Assembly (NCBI RefSeq): GCF_000230975.2
Contig: NC_021172.1
Coordinates: 1,116,001 to 1,180,000, forward strand
DNA length: 64,000 nt
From: Hyphomicrobium denitrificans 1NES1
Lineage (GTDB): Bacteria; Pseudomonadota; Alphaproteobacteria; Rhizobiales; Hyphomicrobiaceae
Reading direction: 5' to 3'
The first letter of the stretch is position 1, and the number at the start of each line of letters is the position of its first letter. Shown piece after piece: positions 8,755-16,779 of the stretch. The position numbers were made by a program, and so were the translations under genes. The notes under the pieces were generated by a model. The model was not told where the DNA came from. It saw nothing but the letters and a program-made list of their open reading frames with translations, and made no database searches.

Positions 8755-9432
8755 ATGGAGGAGCGACCTAGCATCCTGATCCTTGGGATTGGGAATCTGC
8801 TGTGGGCAGACGAGGGCTTCGGCGTCCGCGTCGTCGAGGCGTTGAATCGTGCCTATACTTTCCCCGCGAACGTGACGCTCATGGATGGCGGCACGCAGGG
8901 CATCTATCTCATCGAGCATGTGCGCCGGGCCGACGTTCTCGTCGTTTTCGACGCGGTCGATTATGGGCTTGCTCCGGGCACCCTCAAGCTGGTCGAGGAC
9001 GGCGAGGTGCCGAAGTTTCTCGGCGCCAAGAAGGTGAGCCTGCACCAGACGAGCTTCCAGGAAGTGCTCGCCATGGCAGACATGCTGGGCGACCTTCCCC
9101 GGCATCTGTTTCTCATCGGCGTGCAGCCCGTCGAGTTCGAGGACTACGGCGGCTCGCTGCGCGACGCCGTCAAGGCCCAGATCGCGCCAGCCATCGAGCA
9201 GGCGCTCGCCTATCTCACCCGTTTCGGTGTCGTGCCGGAGCTGCGTGTCACGCCTCTGCCCGATAGCAGCACGCTCTCGTCGCCGGAGTTCGCGCTTGCT
9301 CTCTACGAGGGCGGACGTCCGTCGGAAGCCGAGGCCTGCCGATTTGCCGATCCGCGCGTCTTGGCTCGTGCGTCGGAGCGAGCGGATGCCGGTGCTGCCT
9401 CGTTTGCCAAGCCGGCCGCGGAGGATCGCTGA
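8755..9432 (+). CDS. hupD: Hydrogenase maturation endopeptidase HupD
   Basis: This protease removes the C-terminal tail of HupL after nickel insertion. The 225-residue sequence starts with the family motif GIGNLLWADEGFG, contains FDAVDYG, and has the LHQTS segment. Glu20, the Asp in FDAVDYG and the His in LHQTS correspond to the three nickel-sensing ligands known in HybD-type proteases. It is slightly longer than usual at the C-terminus, with an Ala-rich tail. It begins the second hup unit behind its own sigma-54 promoter and overlaps hupF by 1 bp (TGATG). Confidence 0.96.
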   Translation: MEERPSILILGIGNLLWADEGFGVRVVEALNRAYTFPANVTLMDGGTQGIYLIEHVRRADVLVVFDAVDYGLAPGTLKLVEDGEVPKFLGAKKVSLHQTSFQEVLAMADMLGDLPRHLFLIGVQPVEFEDYGGSLRDAVKAQIAPAIEQALAYLTRFGVVPELRVTPLPDSSTLSSPEFALALYEGGRPSEAEACRFADPRVLARASERADAGAASFAKPAAEDR

Positions 9433-9749
9433 TGTGCATCGGCGTTCCCATGTGCGTGGTCGAATGCTTGCCCGGGCGCAGCGTGTGCGAAAGGCAGGGC
9501 GAGCGGCGCCTCATCGACATGGCTCTCGTGGGCGAACAGCCGGTGGGGACATGGGTGCTCGTGTTTCTCGACACCGCCCGCGAGCTGGTGACGGGGGAAC
9601 AGGCCCGGCTCATCGACGATGCGCTAACGGCCCTTCAGTTTGCCATGGAAGGCGGCACCGATCTCGATCGCTTGTTCCCGGATCTTGCTGGCCGCGAGCC
9701 GGAGCTTCCCGCCTATCTCAAACAACACCTTGCCAAGCAGGCAGGCTGA
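9432..9749 (+). CDS. hupF: HypC-like hydrogenase chaperone HupF
   Basis: This small protein belongs to the HypC/HupF/HoxL family. It starts MCIGVPMCVVE, and the N-terminal Cys after the initiator Met binds the Fe(CN)2CO unit or the HupL precursor, as known for the family. At 105 residues it is longer than HypC (80 residues here), which is typical for HupF. In rhizobia HupF protects the immature large subunit when oxygen is present. The gene sits between hupD and hupG with a 1-bp overlap upstream, so it is co-translated. A second family member, hypC, is at 14328. Confidence 0.95.
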   Translation: MCIGVPMCVVECLPGRSVCERQGERRLIDMALVGEQPVGTWVLVFLDTARELVTGEQARLIDDALTALQFAMEGGTDLDRLFPDLAGREPELPAYLKQHLAKQAG

Positions 9750-9761
9750 GGAGAAACGGTC

Positions 9762-10220
9762 ATGACGACACCGCTGATCGAAGCACTAGTCGTGCGACAC
9801 GGCATTCCCGTCGTCGATGAAGCTTCCTTGGACGGATTTCTAAAAGCCAACGAGCACGCGGTTCTCTTCTTTCCAGGCGATGCCGAGCGACTCGTCGAAA
9901 GCAACGATGTCGCCGTCATTCTGCCCGAGCTCTGCAAGGCGTTCGGCAAACGGCTCGCACCAGCCCTCATCGCCAAGGCTTCCGAGCGTCAGCTGCAGCG
10001 GCGCTTCCGTTTCAACGCCTTTCCATCACTGGTGTTCATGCGCCGCGATGGGTATCTCGGTGTGCTTTCGCGGGTGCTCGACTGGTCGGATTACATGATC
10101 GAGATCCAGGCCATCCTCGCCAGCGAGCCGACGGAGCCGCCGCCGTTCAAGTTTCCGGACGGCTGCTATGCAGCCGGCATGCCTCGCGAAGGCAATCAAC
10201 CAGTACGGGGAGAGCTCTAA
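9762..10220 (+). CDS. hupG: Hydrogenase assembly protein HupG (HyaE/HoxO family)
   Basis: A 152-residue protein of the HupG/HyaE/HoxO family with a thioredoxin-like fold but no CxxC active site. The stretch RRFRFNAFPSLVFMRRDGYL in the second half (residues about 76-95) is the recognisable core. Family members act as chaperones for the Tat-exported small subunit during assembly of oxygen-tolerant enzymes. It ends with a short Pro-rich tail. Its stop codon overlaps the hupH start (TAATG). Role is assigned from family and position. Confidence 0.9.
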   Translation: MTTPLIEALVVRHGIPVVDEASLDGFLKANEHAVLFFPGDAERLVESNDVAVILPELCKAFGKRLAPALIAKASERQLQRRFRFNAFPSLVFMRRDGYLGVLSRVLDWSDYMIEIQAILASEPTEPPPFKFPDGCYAAGMPREGNQPVRGEL

Positions 10221-11065
10221 TGAGCGGCATCAATCCGATCGTTGGTCCCGGCTCTCAACCTGGCGAAGATGATGGAGCCGCTCTCGAATACATGGAGATG
10301 CCGAAGGGCATGCGCACGTATTCGGCGCCGGTGCTTCCCGAGCCCGAAGAGACGCAGGGCATCGAGCAGGCGCTGGCTCTTTTGGCTGCTGTGAAAGAGG
10401 CGGCCGTCGCCCAGAGCGTGGACTATCCGGCGCGGATCTTCGATATCACCGGCTTCGATGCGCGGAACCGCGCCTTCATCGATCAGGTTCTTGGTGACGG
10501 CGAGGTGTCGATCGTGGCCGGCGCGACCATTCAGGCGCAGGAGTCCGTGTTCGCCGGTGTGTGGCGGGTGCAGGAGTTTAGCCTGACCGGCGCGCTCGAT
10601 CGCGACTCGATCGATGTGGGGGCGTTTCCTAGGTCGGTGATTGAACTTGCGCATCGCGGGACGCTCGACGCAATGCGCTCTTATCGCGGTGCGCCACCGC
10701 CGAGTGTGGTAAATGCGCTAGCTCTCATAACCGAGCTCGACAGCAAGCTCGTCGCTTATTGCCCCGGTGACGGCGCGCACGTGATCAACCTCACTCTGCT
10801 GCCGCTGACCGAAGAGGATGTCGGCTTTCTCGATGAGCGCCTCGGGGCTGGAAGTGTCACCATCCTCTCGCGCGGGTACGGCAACTGTCGCGTCAGCTCG
10901 ACCGGAACTCGCAATGCCTGGTGGGTGCGCTACTTCAACTCGCGCGATGCGATCGTCCTCAATACCATCGAGGTCATCGACGTGCCGAACGTCGCTTGCG
11001 CCGCACCGGAAGACCTCACCGACAGTGCGCAGCGTTTGGCGGAAATCCTGGAGATCTACCGGTGA
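10220..11065 (+). CDS. hupH: Hydrogenase expression/formation protein HupH (HyaF/HoxQ family)
   Basis: A 281-residue cytosolic protein of the HupH/HyaF/HoxQ family. The N-terminus carries a YMEMPKGMRTY segment; the C-terminal half has the conserved LSRGYGNCRVSSTGTRNAWW motif (residues about 215-234), with VRYFNS downstream. In homologous systems it works with HupG on maturation or quality control of the small subunit, including its Fe-S clusters. It is placed between hupG and the rubredoxin gene hupI, overlapping both by 1-4 bp, so translation is coupled. Biochemical role in the family is still not precise. Confidence 0.93.
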   Translation: MSGINPIVGPGSQPGEDDGAALEYMEMPKGMRTYSAPVLPEPEETQGIEQALALLAAVKEAAVAQSVDYPARIFDITGFDARNRAFIDQVLGDGEVSIVAGATIQAQESVFAGVWRVQEFSLTGALDRDSIDVGAFPRSVIELAHRGTLDAMRSYRGAPPPSVVNALALITELDSKLVAYCPGDGAHVINLTLLPLTEEDVGFLDERLGAGSVTILSRGYGNCRVSSTGTRNAWWVRYFNSRDAIVLNTIEVIDVPNVACAAPEDLTDSAQRLAEILEIYR

Positions 11066-11295
11066 GTGAGAGCTTCTTTGCCGGTTCCTACGGGGGCGAC
11101 GAGACGAAGATCTCGGACGAGAGCAGGCTTGAATGCAAGATCTGCTGGTACGTCTACGACCCGGCAGCGGGGGACGATTATTGGCAGATTCCGGCCGGGA
11201 CTCCATTCTCGAAGCTGCCAGACCACTGGACCTGTCCCAACTGCGACGGCGCCAAGGCCGGTTTCATGATCCTCTCGGAGGATGCCGATGCCTGA
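11062..11295 (+). CDS. hupI: Rubredoxin HupI
   Basis: A 77-residue rubredoxin with the two iron-binding pairs C-K-I-C (followed by WYVYDP) and C-P-N-C (followed by DGAK). It carries one Fe(SCys)4 centre and transfers electrons. In the hup context HupI/HoxR-type rubredoxins are needed for small-subunit maturation in air. I start it at the GTG at 11062, which overlaps the hupH stop codon (GTGA) and puts the family's short N-terminal extension in place. It overlaps the next gene, hupJ, by 8 bp. Confidence 0.94.
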   Translation: MSESFFAGSYGGDETKISDESRLECKICWYVYDPAAGDDYWQIPAGTPFSKLPDHWTCPNCDGAKAGFMILSEDADA

Positions 11296-11815
11296 AGCCG
11301 CCGGTAACGCTCAACACATCTCGGGCCGTCTCGAAGACGCATTTCGCCGTATCGAGGCCGAGCGGATGAATGGTGTCCCTATCCTCAATCCTCGCCTCAA
11401 TGTCGAGGCGATCGGCGAGCGGCAATGGAACGGTCTGCGATGCTTGGTGCTGGTCACGCCGTGGTTCATCAACCTGATGCTCTTTCCGATGACGCAGGAG
11501 CAGGGCGAGGCCTGGAGCAAGCTGGCGATGGGCTCTTCTGTGTCTTACCGCTTCCCCGCGGGACGGTTCGACTTTCTCGTCGGCGATGAAGATGGCCTCG
11601 GCCGCTACCAGATGTGCTCGCTGTTCTCGCCAGTCCTCGAATTCGAGAGCCATGAAGCGGCTCAGATCGCGGCACGCGCAGCGCTCGATGCCATCTTCGA
11701 CGCAGGGCTCGATGGCAGCTCAGGGGATGAGAAAGAGAAGGGTGTGGCGGTGCCCACGCCCTCGCGACGCGGTCTCCTCGTAGGCAAGATCGGGCAGGAC
11801 AGGGAACCGGCGTGA
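11288..11815 (+). CDS. hupJ: [NiFe]-hydrogenase assembly chaperone HupJ (HybE family)
   Basis: A 175-residue protein of the HybE/HupJ/HoxT family. The core reads NPRLNVEAIGERQWNG, then LVTPWFINLMLFP and FPAGRFDFLVGDED, all typical. Family members bind the Tat signal of the small subunit and coordinate assembly and export of the heterodimer. The ATG at 11288 is preferred to the one at 11282 because GGAGG at 11274-11278 is then correctly spaced. The C-terminus has a low-complexity Gly/Glu/Lys stretch. It overlaps hupI upstream and touches hupK downstream. Confidence 0.93.
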   Translation: MPEAAGNAQHISGRLEDAFRRIEAERMNGVPILNPRLNVEAIGERQWNGLRCLVLVTPWFINLMLFPMTQEQGEAWSKLAMGSSVSYRFPAGRFDFLVGDEDGLGRYQMCSLFSPVLEFESHEAAQIAARAALDAIFDAGLDGSSGDEKEKGVAVPTPSRRGLLVGKIGQDREPA

Positions 11816-12999
11816 TGGGCATCGAGGGGCGGCTCATGATCGACCTCCGCCATTCTGGCGACGGCACGGGACGCATCGCGATCACCTCGAGTCGTCCTCT
11901 CGGCTTGGCGCGGGCGTTCGTCGGCAGGAGCGCGGACGAGGCAGTCCTGATGCTCCCCATGCTGTTCAACGTGTGCGCGATGGCACAGGGTGCAGCTGCG
12001 GCGCAAGCCTGCGAGCGTGCGCTTGGGATCGAGAGCGATAAGACGACGGATGCGGTGCGACGAGTCCTCGTGCTTGCCGAGACGCTGCGTGAGCACCTGA
12101 TCCGCACCGTCCTGGATTGGCCGCGCTTTCTCGGCTTCGAGGCCGGCCAGTCGGAAATGCTCGCCGTCATGCGTCCTTATGAGAAGCTGAGGCGTTCACT
12201 CGATCCCGAGCGACGTGTGCTTGCCATCGGTGGGCGGGCCCGGTTCGATCCCGCGTCCGTGCTGGAGGCGATCGAGGTCCTCGCCCAGCTCGTCGAGGCT
12301 ATCATTTTCGGCGAGAGCCTGGATGCGTGGCGGACGCGCCAATCCGCTGAAGCGCTCACGGACTGGTCGGAAGAGTGCGCAACACCCTCGCAACGGCTCG
12401 TCCGCACCGTGCTCAACCGCGGCTGGGCAGAGGCCGGCCGAGCTACAACGCAATTCTTGCCGCATATCGAGGACGGCGACCTTAGCGCCCTGCTGCTCGG
12501 TGACAGTGCTGCGACCTTTGTGGCGGAGCCAACATGGGGTGGGAGGCCGCACGAAACGAGCGCGCTTTCGAGACAGGCCGACACCGCTCTCGTTCGCGAT
12601 GTAGCTCGCATGTCCGGGGGCAACGGCCTTCTCACCCGTATTGCTGCGCGCCTAGTCGAAGTGGGTTGCTTGCCGGGCGTCATGAGAGGTCTCGTGGAGG
12701 GCGTCTTCCGGAATGAAGCAGGGCAGCCTCCAACGCCCGCGGCGCGGGAGCGGTGCGGCCGTGGCTTGGCGCAGGTCGAGGCTGCGCGCGGCCGACTCGT
12801 TCATGGTGTTGCGATCGAGGATGGCATCGTGCGGCGCTACGAAGTGCTGGCGCCGACGGAATGGAATTTTCATGCTGACGGCGCTGCGGCGCATGGCCTA
12901 GCCGAGATCGCGGGGCGTCAGCAGGACGCGCGCGAGATTGCAGACCTTTTCGTTACCGCCGTCGATCCTTGCGTTGGCTACGAGTTGAGAGTCCACTGA
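11815..12999 (+). CDS. hupK: Hydrogenase expression/formation protein HupK
   Basis: HupK is a distant paralogue of the hydrogenase large subunit, proposed in related systems to be a scaffold for the metal centre. The 394-residue sequence ends in DPCVGYELRVH, which resembles the DPCxxC motif of HupL but has Tyr in place of the second Cys. The N-terminal RxCGxC motif is not preserved; instead MLFNVCAMAQ is found. Start is placed at the ATG overlapping the hupJ stop (TGATG). An alternative GTG lies one codon earlier. The last codon overlaps the hypA start. Confidence 0.9.
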   Translation: MGIEGRLMIDLRHSGDGTGRIAITSSRPLGLARAFVGRSADEAVLMLPMLFNVCAMAQGAAAAQACERALGIESDKTTDAVRRVLVLAETLREHLIRTVLDWPRFLGFEAGQSEMLAVMRPYEKLRRSLDPERRVLAIGGRARFDPASVLEAIEVLAQLVEAIIFGESLDAWRTRQSAEALTDWSEECATPSQRLVRTVLNRGWAEAGRATTQFLPHIEDGDLSALLLGDSAATFVAEPTWGGRPHETSALSRQADTALVRDVARMSGGNGLLTRIAARLVEVGCLPGVMRGLVEGVFRNEAGQPPTPAARERCGRGLAQVEAARGRLVHGVAIEDGIVRRYEVLAPTEWNFHADGAAAHGLAEIAGRQQDAREIADLFVTAVDPCVGYELRVH

Positions 13000-13340
13000 T
13001 GCACGAGATGGCCATCTCCGAGAGCATCGTTGGTATTCTGGAGGAAGAAGCCCGCCGCCAGAATTTCGCGCGCGTGAAGAAGGTGCGGCTCGAGATCGGG
13101 GCTCTGGTGGGGATTGAGCAAGATGCGCTGCGCTTCTCGTTCGACGTCGTCACCAAGGGAACGCTGGCAGAGGACGCCGTATTGGAGATCATCGCCACAC
13201 AGGCGCGAGCCTGGTGCATGTCGTGCGAGCGCGTAGCGGTGATCAACCACCGGTACGATGTCTGCCCGATCTGCGGGGGACAGCAGTTGCAGGTCGAGGC
13301 GGGTGACGAGATGAGGATCAAGGATCTGGAGGTCGACTGA
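12999..13340 (+). CDS. hypA: Hydrogenase nickel incorporation protein HypA
   Basis: HypA delivers nickel to the large subunit together with HypB. The 113-residue product begins [11 protein letters not shown]; His2 is the conserved nickel ligand. A zinc site is formed by two CxxC pairs, C-M-S-C and C-P-I-C, at about residues 73-76 and 89-92. Length and motif spacing are standard. The ATG at 12999 overlaps the hupK stop, and the gene's own stop overlaps hypB (TGATG). It should be expressed both for the respiratory enzyme and for HupUV. Confidence 0.97.
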   Translation: MHEMAISESIVGILEEEARRQNFARVKKVRLEIGALVGIEQDALRFSFDVVTKGTLAEDAVLEIIATQARAWCMSCERVAVINHRYDVCPICGGQQLQVEAGDEMRIKDLEVD

Positions 13341-14323
13341 TGTGCTCAGTTTGCGGTTGCGGTTCAGGCGAGACGAAATTCGAGAAGAGTGCGCCGTCGA
13401 AGGACAACGCGCATTGTCATGATCATCCGCATACTCATGCCGACGGCACGACGCACAGCCACGCGCATGAGCATGAGCACAGCGGCGGGTCACATCATCA
13501 CCACCAGGACGATCACCACGAGGATGGCCACCATCACCATCATCACGATCATGATCATGGTGACGGCATCATCAACTATGGCGCGGGCCCCGCGCGAGCG
13601 CACGCACCCGGCATGAGTCAGGCGCGCATGGTCGCGATCGAGCAGGACATCCTGGCTAAGAACAATGCCTTTGCCGCCGCCAACCGCGATTATTTCAGCG
13701 CCCACGGCGTTCTCGCCCTGAACCTCGTCTCGAGCCCCGGCTCAGGCAAGACGACGCTCCTGGTCAAGACCATGGAGCGGCTCAAGGAGGAGTTGCCGAT
13801 CGCGGTCATCGAAGGCGACCAGCAAACCTCGAACGATGCCGAGCGCATCCGTGCCACGGGAGTGCCTGCGATCCAAGTCAACACAGGCAAGGGTTGCCAC
13901 CTCGACGGCCACATGGTCGGGCACGCCGTCGAGCATCTTGCTCCTGCCGACGGCACCGTGCTGTTCATCGAGAATGTCGGCAATCTCGTCTGCCCGGCGG
14001 CGTTCGATCTCGGAGAGGCCCACAAGGTCGTCATCCTGTCGGTGACGGAGGGCGAGGACAAGCCGCTCAAATATCCGGATATGTTTCATGCGGCTGACCT
14101 CATGATTGTGGCCAAGATCGATCTCCTGCCGCATCTCGATTTCGATGTCGGCGCGACGATCGCTAATGCGCGCCGTATCAATCCCCGCATCAAGGTGCTT
14201 CAGGTCTCAGCGAAGACCGGTGAGGGCCTCGATGCCTGGATGCAATGGATTCGCGCAGCGCGGTGGCTCGCCTTGACTGGGCGCACCGACATCAGCTTCG
14301 CGCAGCCCGTCCAGGGAGCATGA
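13340..14323 (+). CDS. hypB: Hydrogenase nickel incorporation GTPase HypB, His-rich
   Basis: HypB is the GTPase that powers nickel insertion. In 327 residues it has the N-terminal CSVCGCG nickel motif, then a long His/Asp-rich segment at residues about 27-77 containing 24 histidines, and a SIMIBI-class GTPase domain with the P-loop SSPGSGKTT near residue 131. [16 protein letters not shown] and the KIDLLPH segment follow as expected. His-rich HypB proteins, as in rhizobia, also store nickel. The gene is co-translated with hypA. Confidence 0.98.
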   Translation: MCSVCGCGSGETKFEKSAPSKDNAHCHDHPHTHADGTTHSHAHEHEHSGGSHHHHQDDHHEDGHHHHHHDHDHGDGIINYGAGPARAHAPGMSQARMVAIEQDILAKNNAFAAANRDYFSAHGVLALNLVSSPGSGKTTLLVKTMERLKEELPIAVIEGDQQTSNDAERIRATGVPAIQVNTGKGCHLDGHMVGHAVEHLAPADGTVLFIENVGNLVCPAAFDLGEAHKVVILSVTEGEDKPLKYPDMFHAADLMIVAKIDLLPHLDFDVGATIANARRINPRIKVLQVSAKTGEGLDAWMQWIRAARWLALTGRTDISFAQPVQGA

Positions 14324-14327
14324 TGCC

Positions 14328-14570
14328 ATGTGCCTAGCGCTTCCAGCCGAAATCGTGAGCCTCGATCGCGAGAAGGACACTGCAATCGTGTCGCTTGGCG
14401 GCATCAAGAAAGAAATCTCGATCGCCTTGCTCGAAGAGTTGGCCGTGGGCGATTTCGTTCTCGTCCACGTCGGCTTCGCGCTGCACAAGGTATCACCCGA
14501 GGAGGCCGACCGCACGCTGGCGATGATCAAAGAGTCGGGCGAGGATCCACTCGAGGAGTTCGCGGCATGA
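14328..14570 (+). CDS. hypC: Hydrogenase assembly chaperone HypC
   Basis: An 80-residue chaperone starting MCLALPAEIV. Cys2, exposed after Met removal, holds the iron atom during cyanide and CO attachment in a complex with HypD, then hands it to the large-subunit precursor. Lengths of 75-85 residues are normal. The stop codon overlaps the hypD start (ATGA). It is the second HypC-type protein of the cluster; hupF is the longer, HupL-specific paralogue. hypF, often located between hypB and hypC in rhizobia, is instead at the far end of this cluster. Confidence 0.97.
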   Translation: MCLALPAEIVSLDREKDTAIVSLGGIKKEISIALLEELAVGDFVLVHVGFALHKVSPEEADRTLAMIKESGEDPLEEFAA

Positions 14571-15733
14571 AATACGTCGATGAGTTCCGCAACGGTGCCC
14601 TTGCACGGCGGCTCGCTGCTGCGATCGTGCGCGAAGCGGACAAGTCGCGGATGTACCACATCATGGAGTTCTGCGGCGGGCACACGCACGCGATCTTCCG
14701 CTACGGAGTGCAGGATCTGATGCCGGGGAACGTGCGCTTCGTGCACGGGCCGGGCTGCCCTGTGTGTGTACTTCCCATCGGGCGCATCGACAACGCCATT
14801 GAACTCGCGGAACGGCACAGCGCCACCGTGTGCAGCTACGGCGACATGATGCGTGTGCCGGCTTCCGAGCGGCGCAGCCTCCTCAAGGCAAAGGCCGCAG
14901 GCGCCGACATTCGCATGGTGTATTCGATCACGGATGCGCTCAAGATCGCGCGCGAGCATTCGGATCGCGAGGTCGTATTCTTCGCCATCGGCTTCGAGAC
15001 GACGACGCCGCCGACTGCGGTTGCGATCCTCCAGGCGAAAGCGGAGGGTCTCCGCAACTTCTCGGTCTTCTGCAACCATGTGCTGACACCGGCCGCGATC
15101 CAGCACATCCTGCAGAGTCCCGAGGTGCGCGCGCTCGGCACGGTGGCCATCGACGGCTTTCTCGGCCCCTCGCACGTCTCCTCCGTGATCGGCAGCCGCC
15201 CATACGAATATTTCGCCGAGGAGTTTCAGCGCCCGGTGGTCATCGCCGGCTTCGAGCCGCTCGACGTCATGCAGGCGACGCTGATGTTGATCCGCCAGTT
15301 GAATGAGGGGCGCCACGAGGTCGAGAACGAGTATGTCCGCGTGGTGACGCATGAGGGCAACCTCAAGGCGCAGGCCCTGGTCGCCGAGGTATTCGAACTG
15401 AGGCCGAGTTTCGAGTGGCGTGGTCTGGGGGATGTCCCCTACAGCGCGCTGCGCATCAAGGACGCATTCTCGGAGTTCGATGCCGAGAAGCGGTTCCAGG
15501 TGACGACGCGGCGCGTCCGCGACGCCAAGAGCTGCGAGTGTCCATCCATACTGCGCGGAGCGAAGAAGCCGACGGACTGCAAGCTCTTCGGCACCGTGTG
15601 CACACCCGAGAGTCCGATCGGCTCGTGCATGGTCTCGTCGGAAGGGGCCTGCGCCGCTTACTGGTCATACGGTCGGTTCCGCCAGGATGCCGGCGTGTCC
15701 GGGGTCCGCACGCATAAGGAGGCCGCAGAATGA
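14567..15733 (+). CDS. hypD: Hydrogenase formation protein HypD
   Basis: HypD is the Fe-S scaffold on which Fe(CN)2CO is assembled together with HypC. The 388-residue sequence shows the family motifs FCGGHTHAI, GPGCPVCVLP and GFETTTP, with a Cys-rich C-terminus (CECPSILRG, CKLFG, CTPESPIGSCMVS) that binds the [4Fe-4S] cluster. The ATG at 14567 overlaps the hypC stop. A long upstream in-frame extension through hypC is not part of the gene. The stop overlaps the hypE start (ATGA). Confidence 0.98.
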   Translation: MKYVDEFRNGALARRLAAAIVREADKSRMYHIMEFCGGHTHAIFRYGVQDLMPGNVRFVHGPGCPVCVLPIGRIDNAIELAERHSATVCSYGDMMRVPASERRSLLKAKAAGADIRMVYSITDALKIAREHSDREVVFFAIGFETTTPPTAVAILQAKAEGLRNFSVFCNHVLTPAAIQHILQSPEVRALGTVAIDGFLGPSHVSSVIGSRPYEYFAEEFQRPVVIAGFEPLDVMQATLMLIRQLNEGRHEVENEYVRVVTHEGNLKAQALVAEVFELRPSFEWRGLGDVPYSALRIKDAFSEFDAEKRFQVTTRRVRDAKSCECPSILRGAKKPTDCKLFGTVCTPESPIGSCMVSSEGACAAYWSYGRFRQDAGVSGVRTHKEAAE

Positions 15734-16776
15734 CGATCATGACACGCTTCTCATCGTGGCTCGATCACCGCTCGGGTGCGATCGACATGATGCACGGGAG
15801 CGGGGGCCGGGCGACGGCGCAACTCGTCACCGAGCTGTTCGTCAGGCACTTCGATAATCCTTTGCTGGCCCAGGGCAACGACCAGGCGGCTTTCGATGTT
15901 GCTGCCGGCCGCCTCGTCATGAGCACCGACGGGCATGTGATCTCGCCTGTATTCTTCCCCGGCGGCGATATCGGCTGCCTCTCCGTGCACGGGACGCTCA
16001 ACGACGTTGCCATGTCGGGCGCACGTCCGCTTTATATGTCGGCGGGTTTCATCCTTGAGGAGGGCTTTCCGCTCCAAGATCTCGATCGCATCGTCGCCAG
16101 CATGGCGGCGGCGGCGCGCGAGGCCGGCGTGCCGATCGTCACCGGCGACACGAAGGTGGTCGAGAAAGGCAAAGGTGACGGCATCTTCATCACAACGACT
16201 GGCATCGGCATCGTGCCGGAGGGAGTCAGCATCTCGGGAGACCGCGCCAGCCCCGGCGACAAGATCATCATATCGGGTTCCATCGGGGATCACGGGGTGG
16301 CCATCCTGTCGAGGCGAGCCAACCTCGAGTTCGAGACGGAGATCCGGTCCGATACGGCGGCGCTGCATGGTCTCGTTGCTGCGATGGTCGAGGCGGTGCC
16401 CGACATCCATTGTCTGCGCGATCCGACACGCGGCGGGCTCGCGACGACCTTGAACGAACTCGCGCAGCAATCGCGTGTCGGCATGCGAATCAGCGAGGCA
16501 GCGATCCCCCTGAAGGCGGAGGTGCACGCGGCTTGTGAGCTTTTGGGGCTCGATCCCCTCTATGTCGCCAACGAAGGCAAGCTTGTCGCTATTTGCGCCG
16601 CAGACGATGCAGATCTGCTCCTTGCTGCCATGCGGAGCCATCCGCTCGGGGCCGAGGCGCAAGTGATCGGCGAGGTCGTCCCCGATCCAAATGCCTTCGT
16701 CCAGATGGAGACGACGTTTGGAGGTACGCGCATCGTCGATTGGCTCGCAGGAGAGCAACTGCCGAGGATCTGCTGA
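15730..16776 (+). CDS. hypE: Carbamoyl dehydratase HypE
   Basis: HypE dehydrates the thiocarbamate on its C-terminal Cys to thiocyanate, donating cyanide to the iron centre. The 348-residue protein belongs to the PurM/SelD/ThiL ATP-binding family. MHGSGGRATAQLV near the N-terminus, NDQAAFDV and VTGDTKVVEKGKGDG are recognisable. The very end, PRIC, carries the essential terminal cysteine. Its partner, the carbamoyltransferase HypF, is at 23888. It overlaps hypD by 4 bp and is followed after 3 bp by hypX. Confidence 0.98.
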   Translation: MTIMTRFSSWLDHRSGAIDMMHGSGGRATAQLVTELFVRHFDNPLLAQGNDQAAFDVAAGRLVMSTDGHVISPVFFPGGDIGCLSVHGTLNDVAMSGARPLYMSAGFILEEGFPLQDLDRIVASMAAAAREAGVPIVTGDTKVVEKGKGDGIFITTTGIGIVPEGVSISGDRASPGDKIIISGSIGDHGVAILSRRANLEFETEIRSDTAALHGLVAAMVEAVPDIHCLRDPTRGGLATTLNELAQQSRVGMRISEAAIPLKAEVHAACELLGLDPLYVANEGKLVAICAADDADLLLAAMRSHPLGAEAQVIGEVVPDPNAFVQMETTFGGTRIVDWLAGEQLPRIC

Positions 16777-16779
16777 GTC

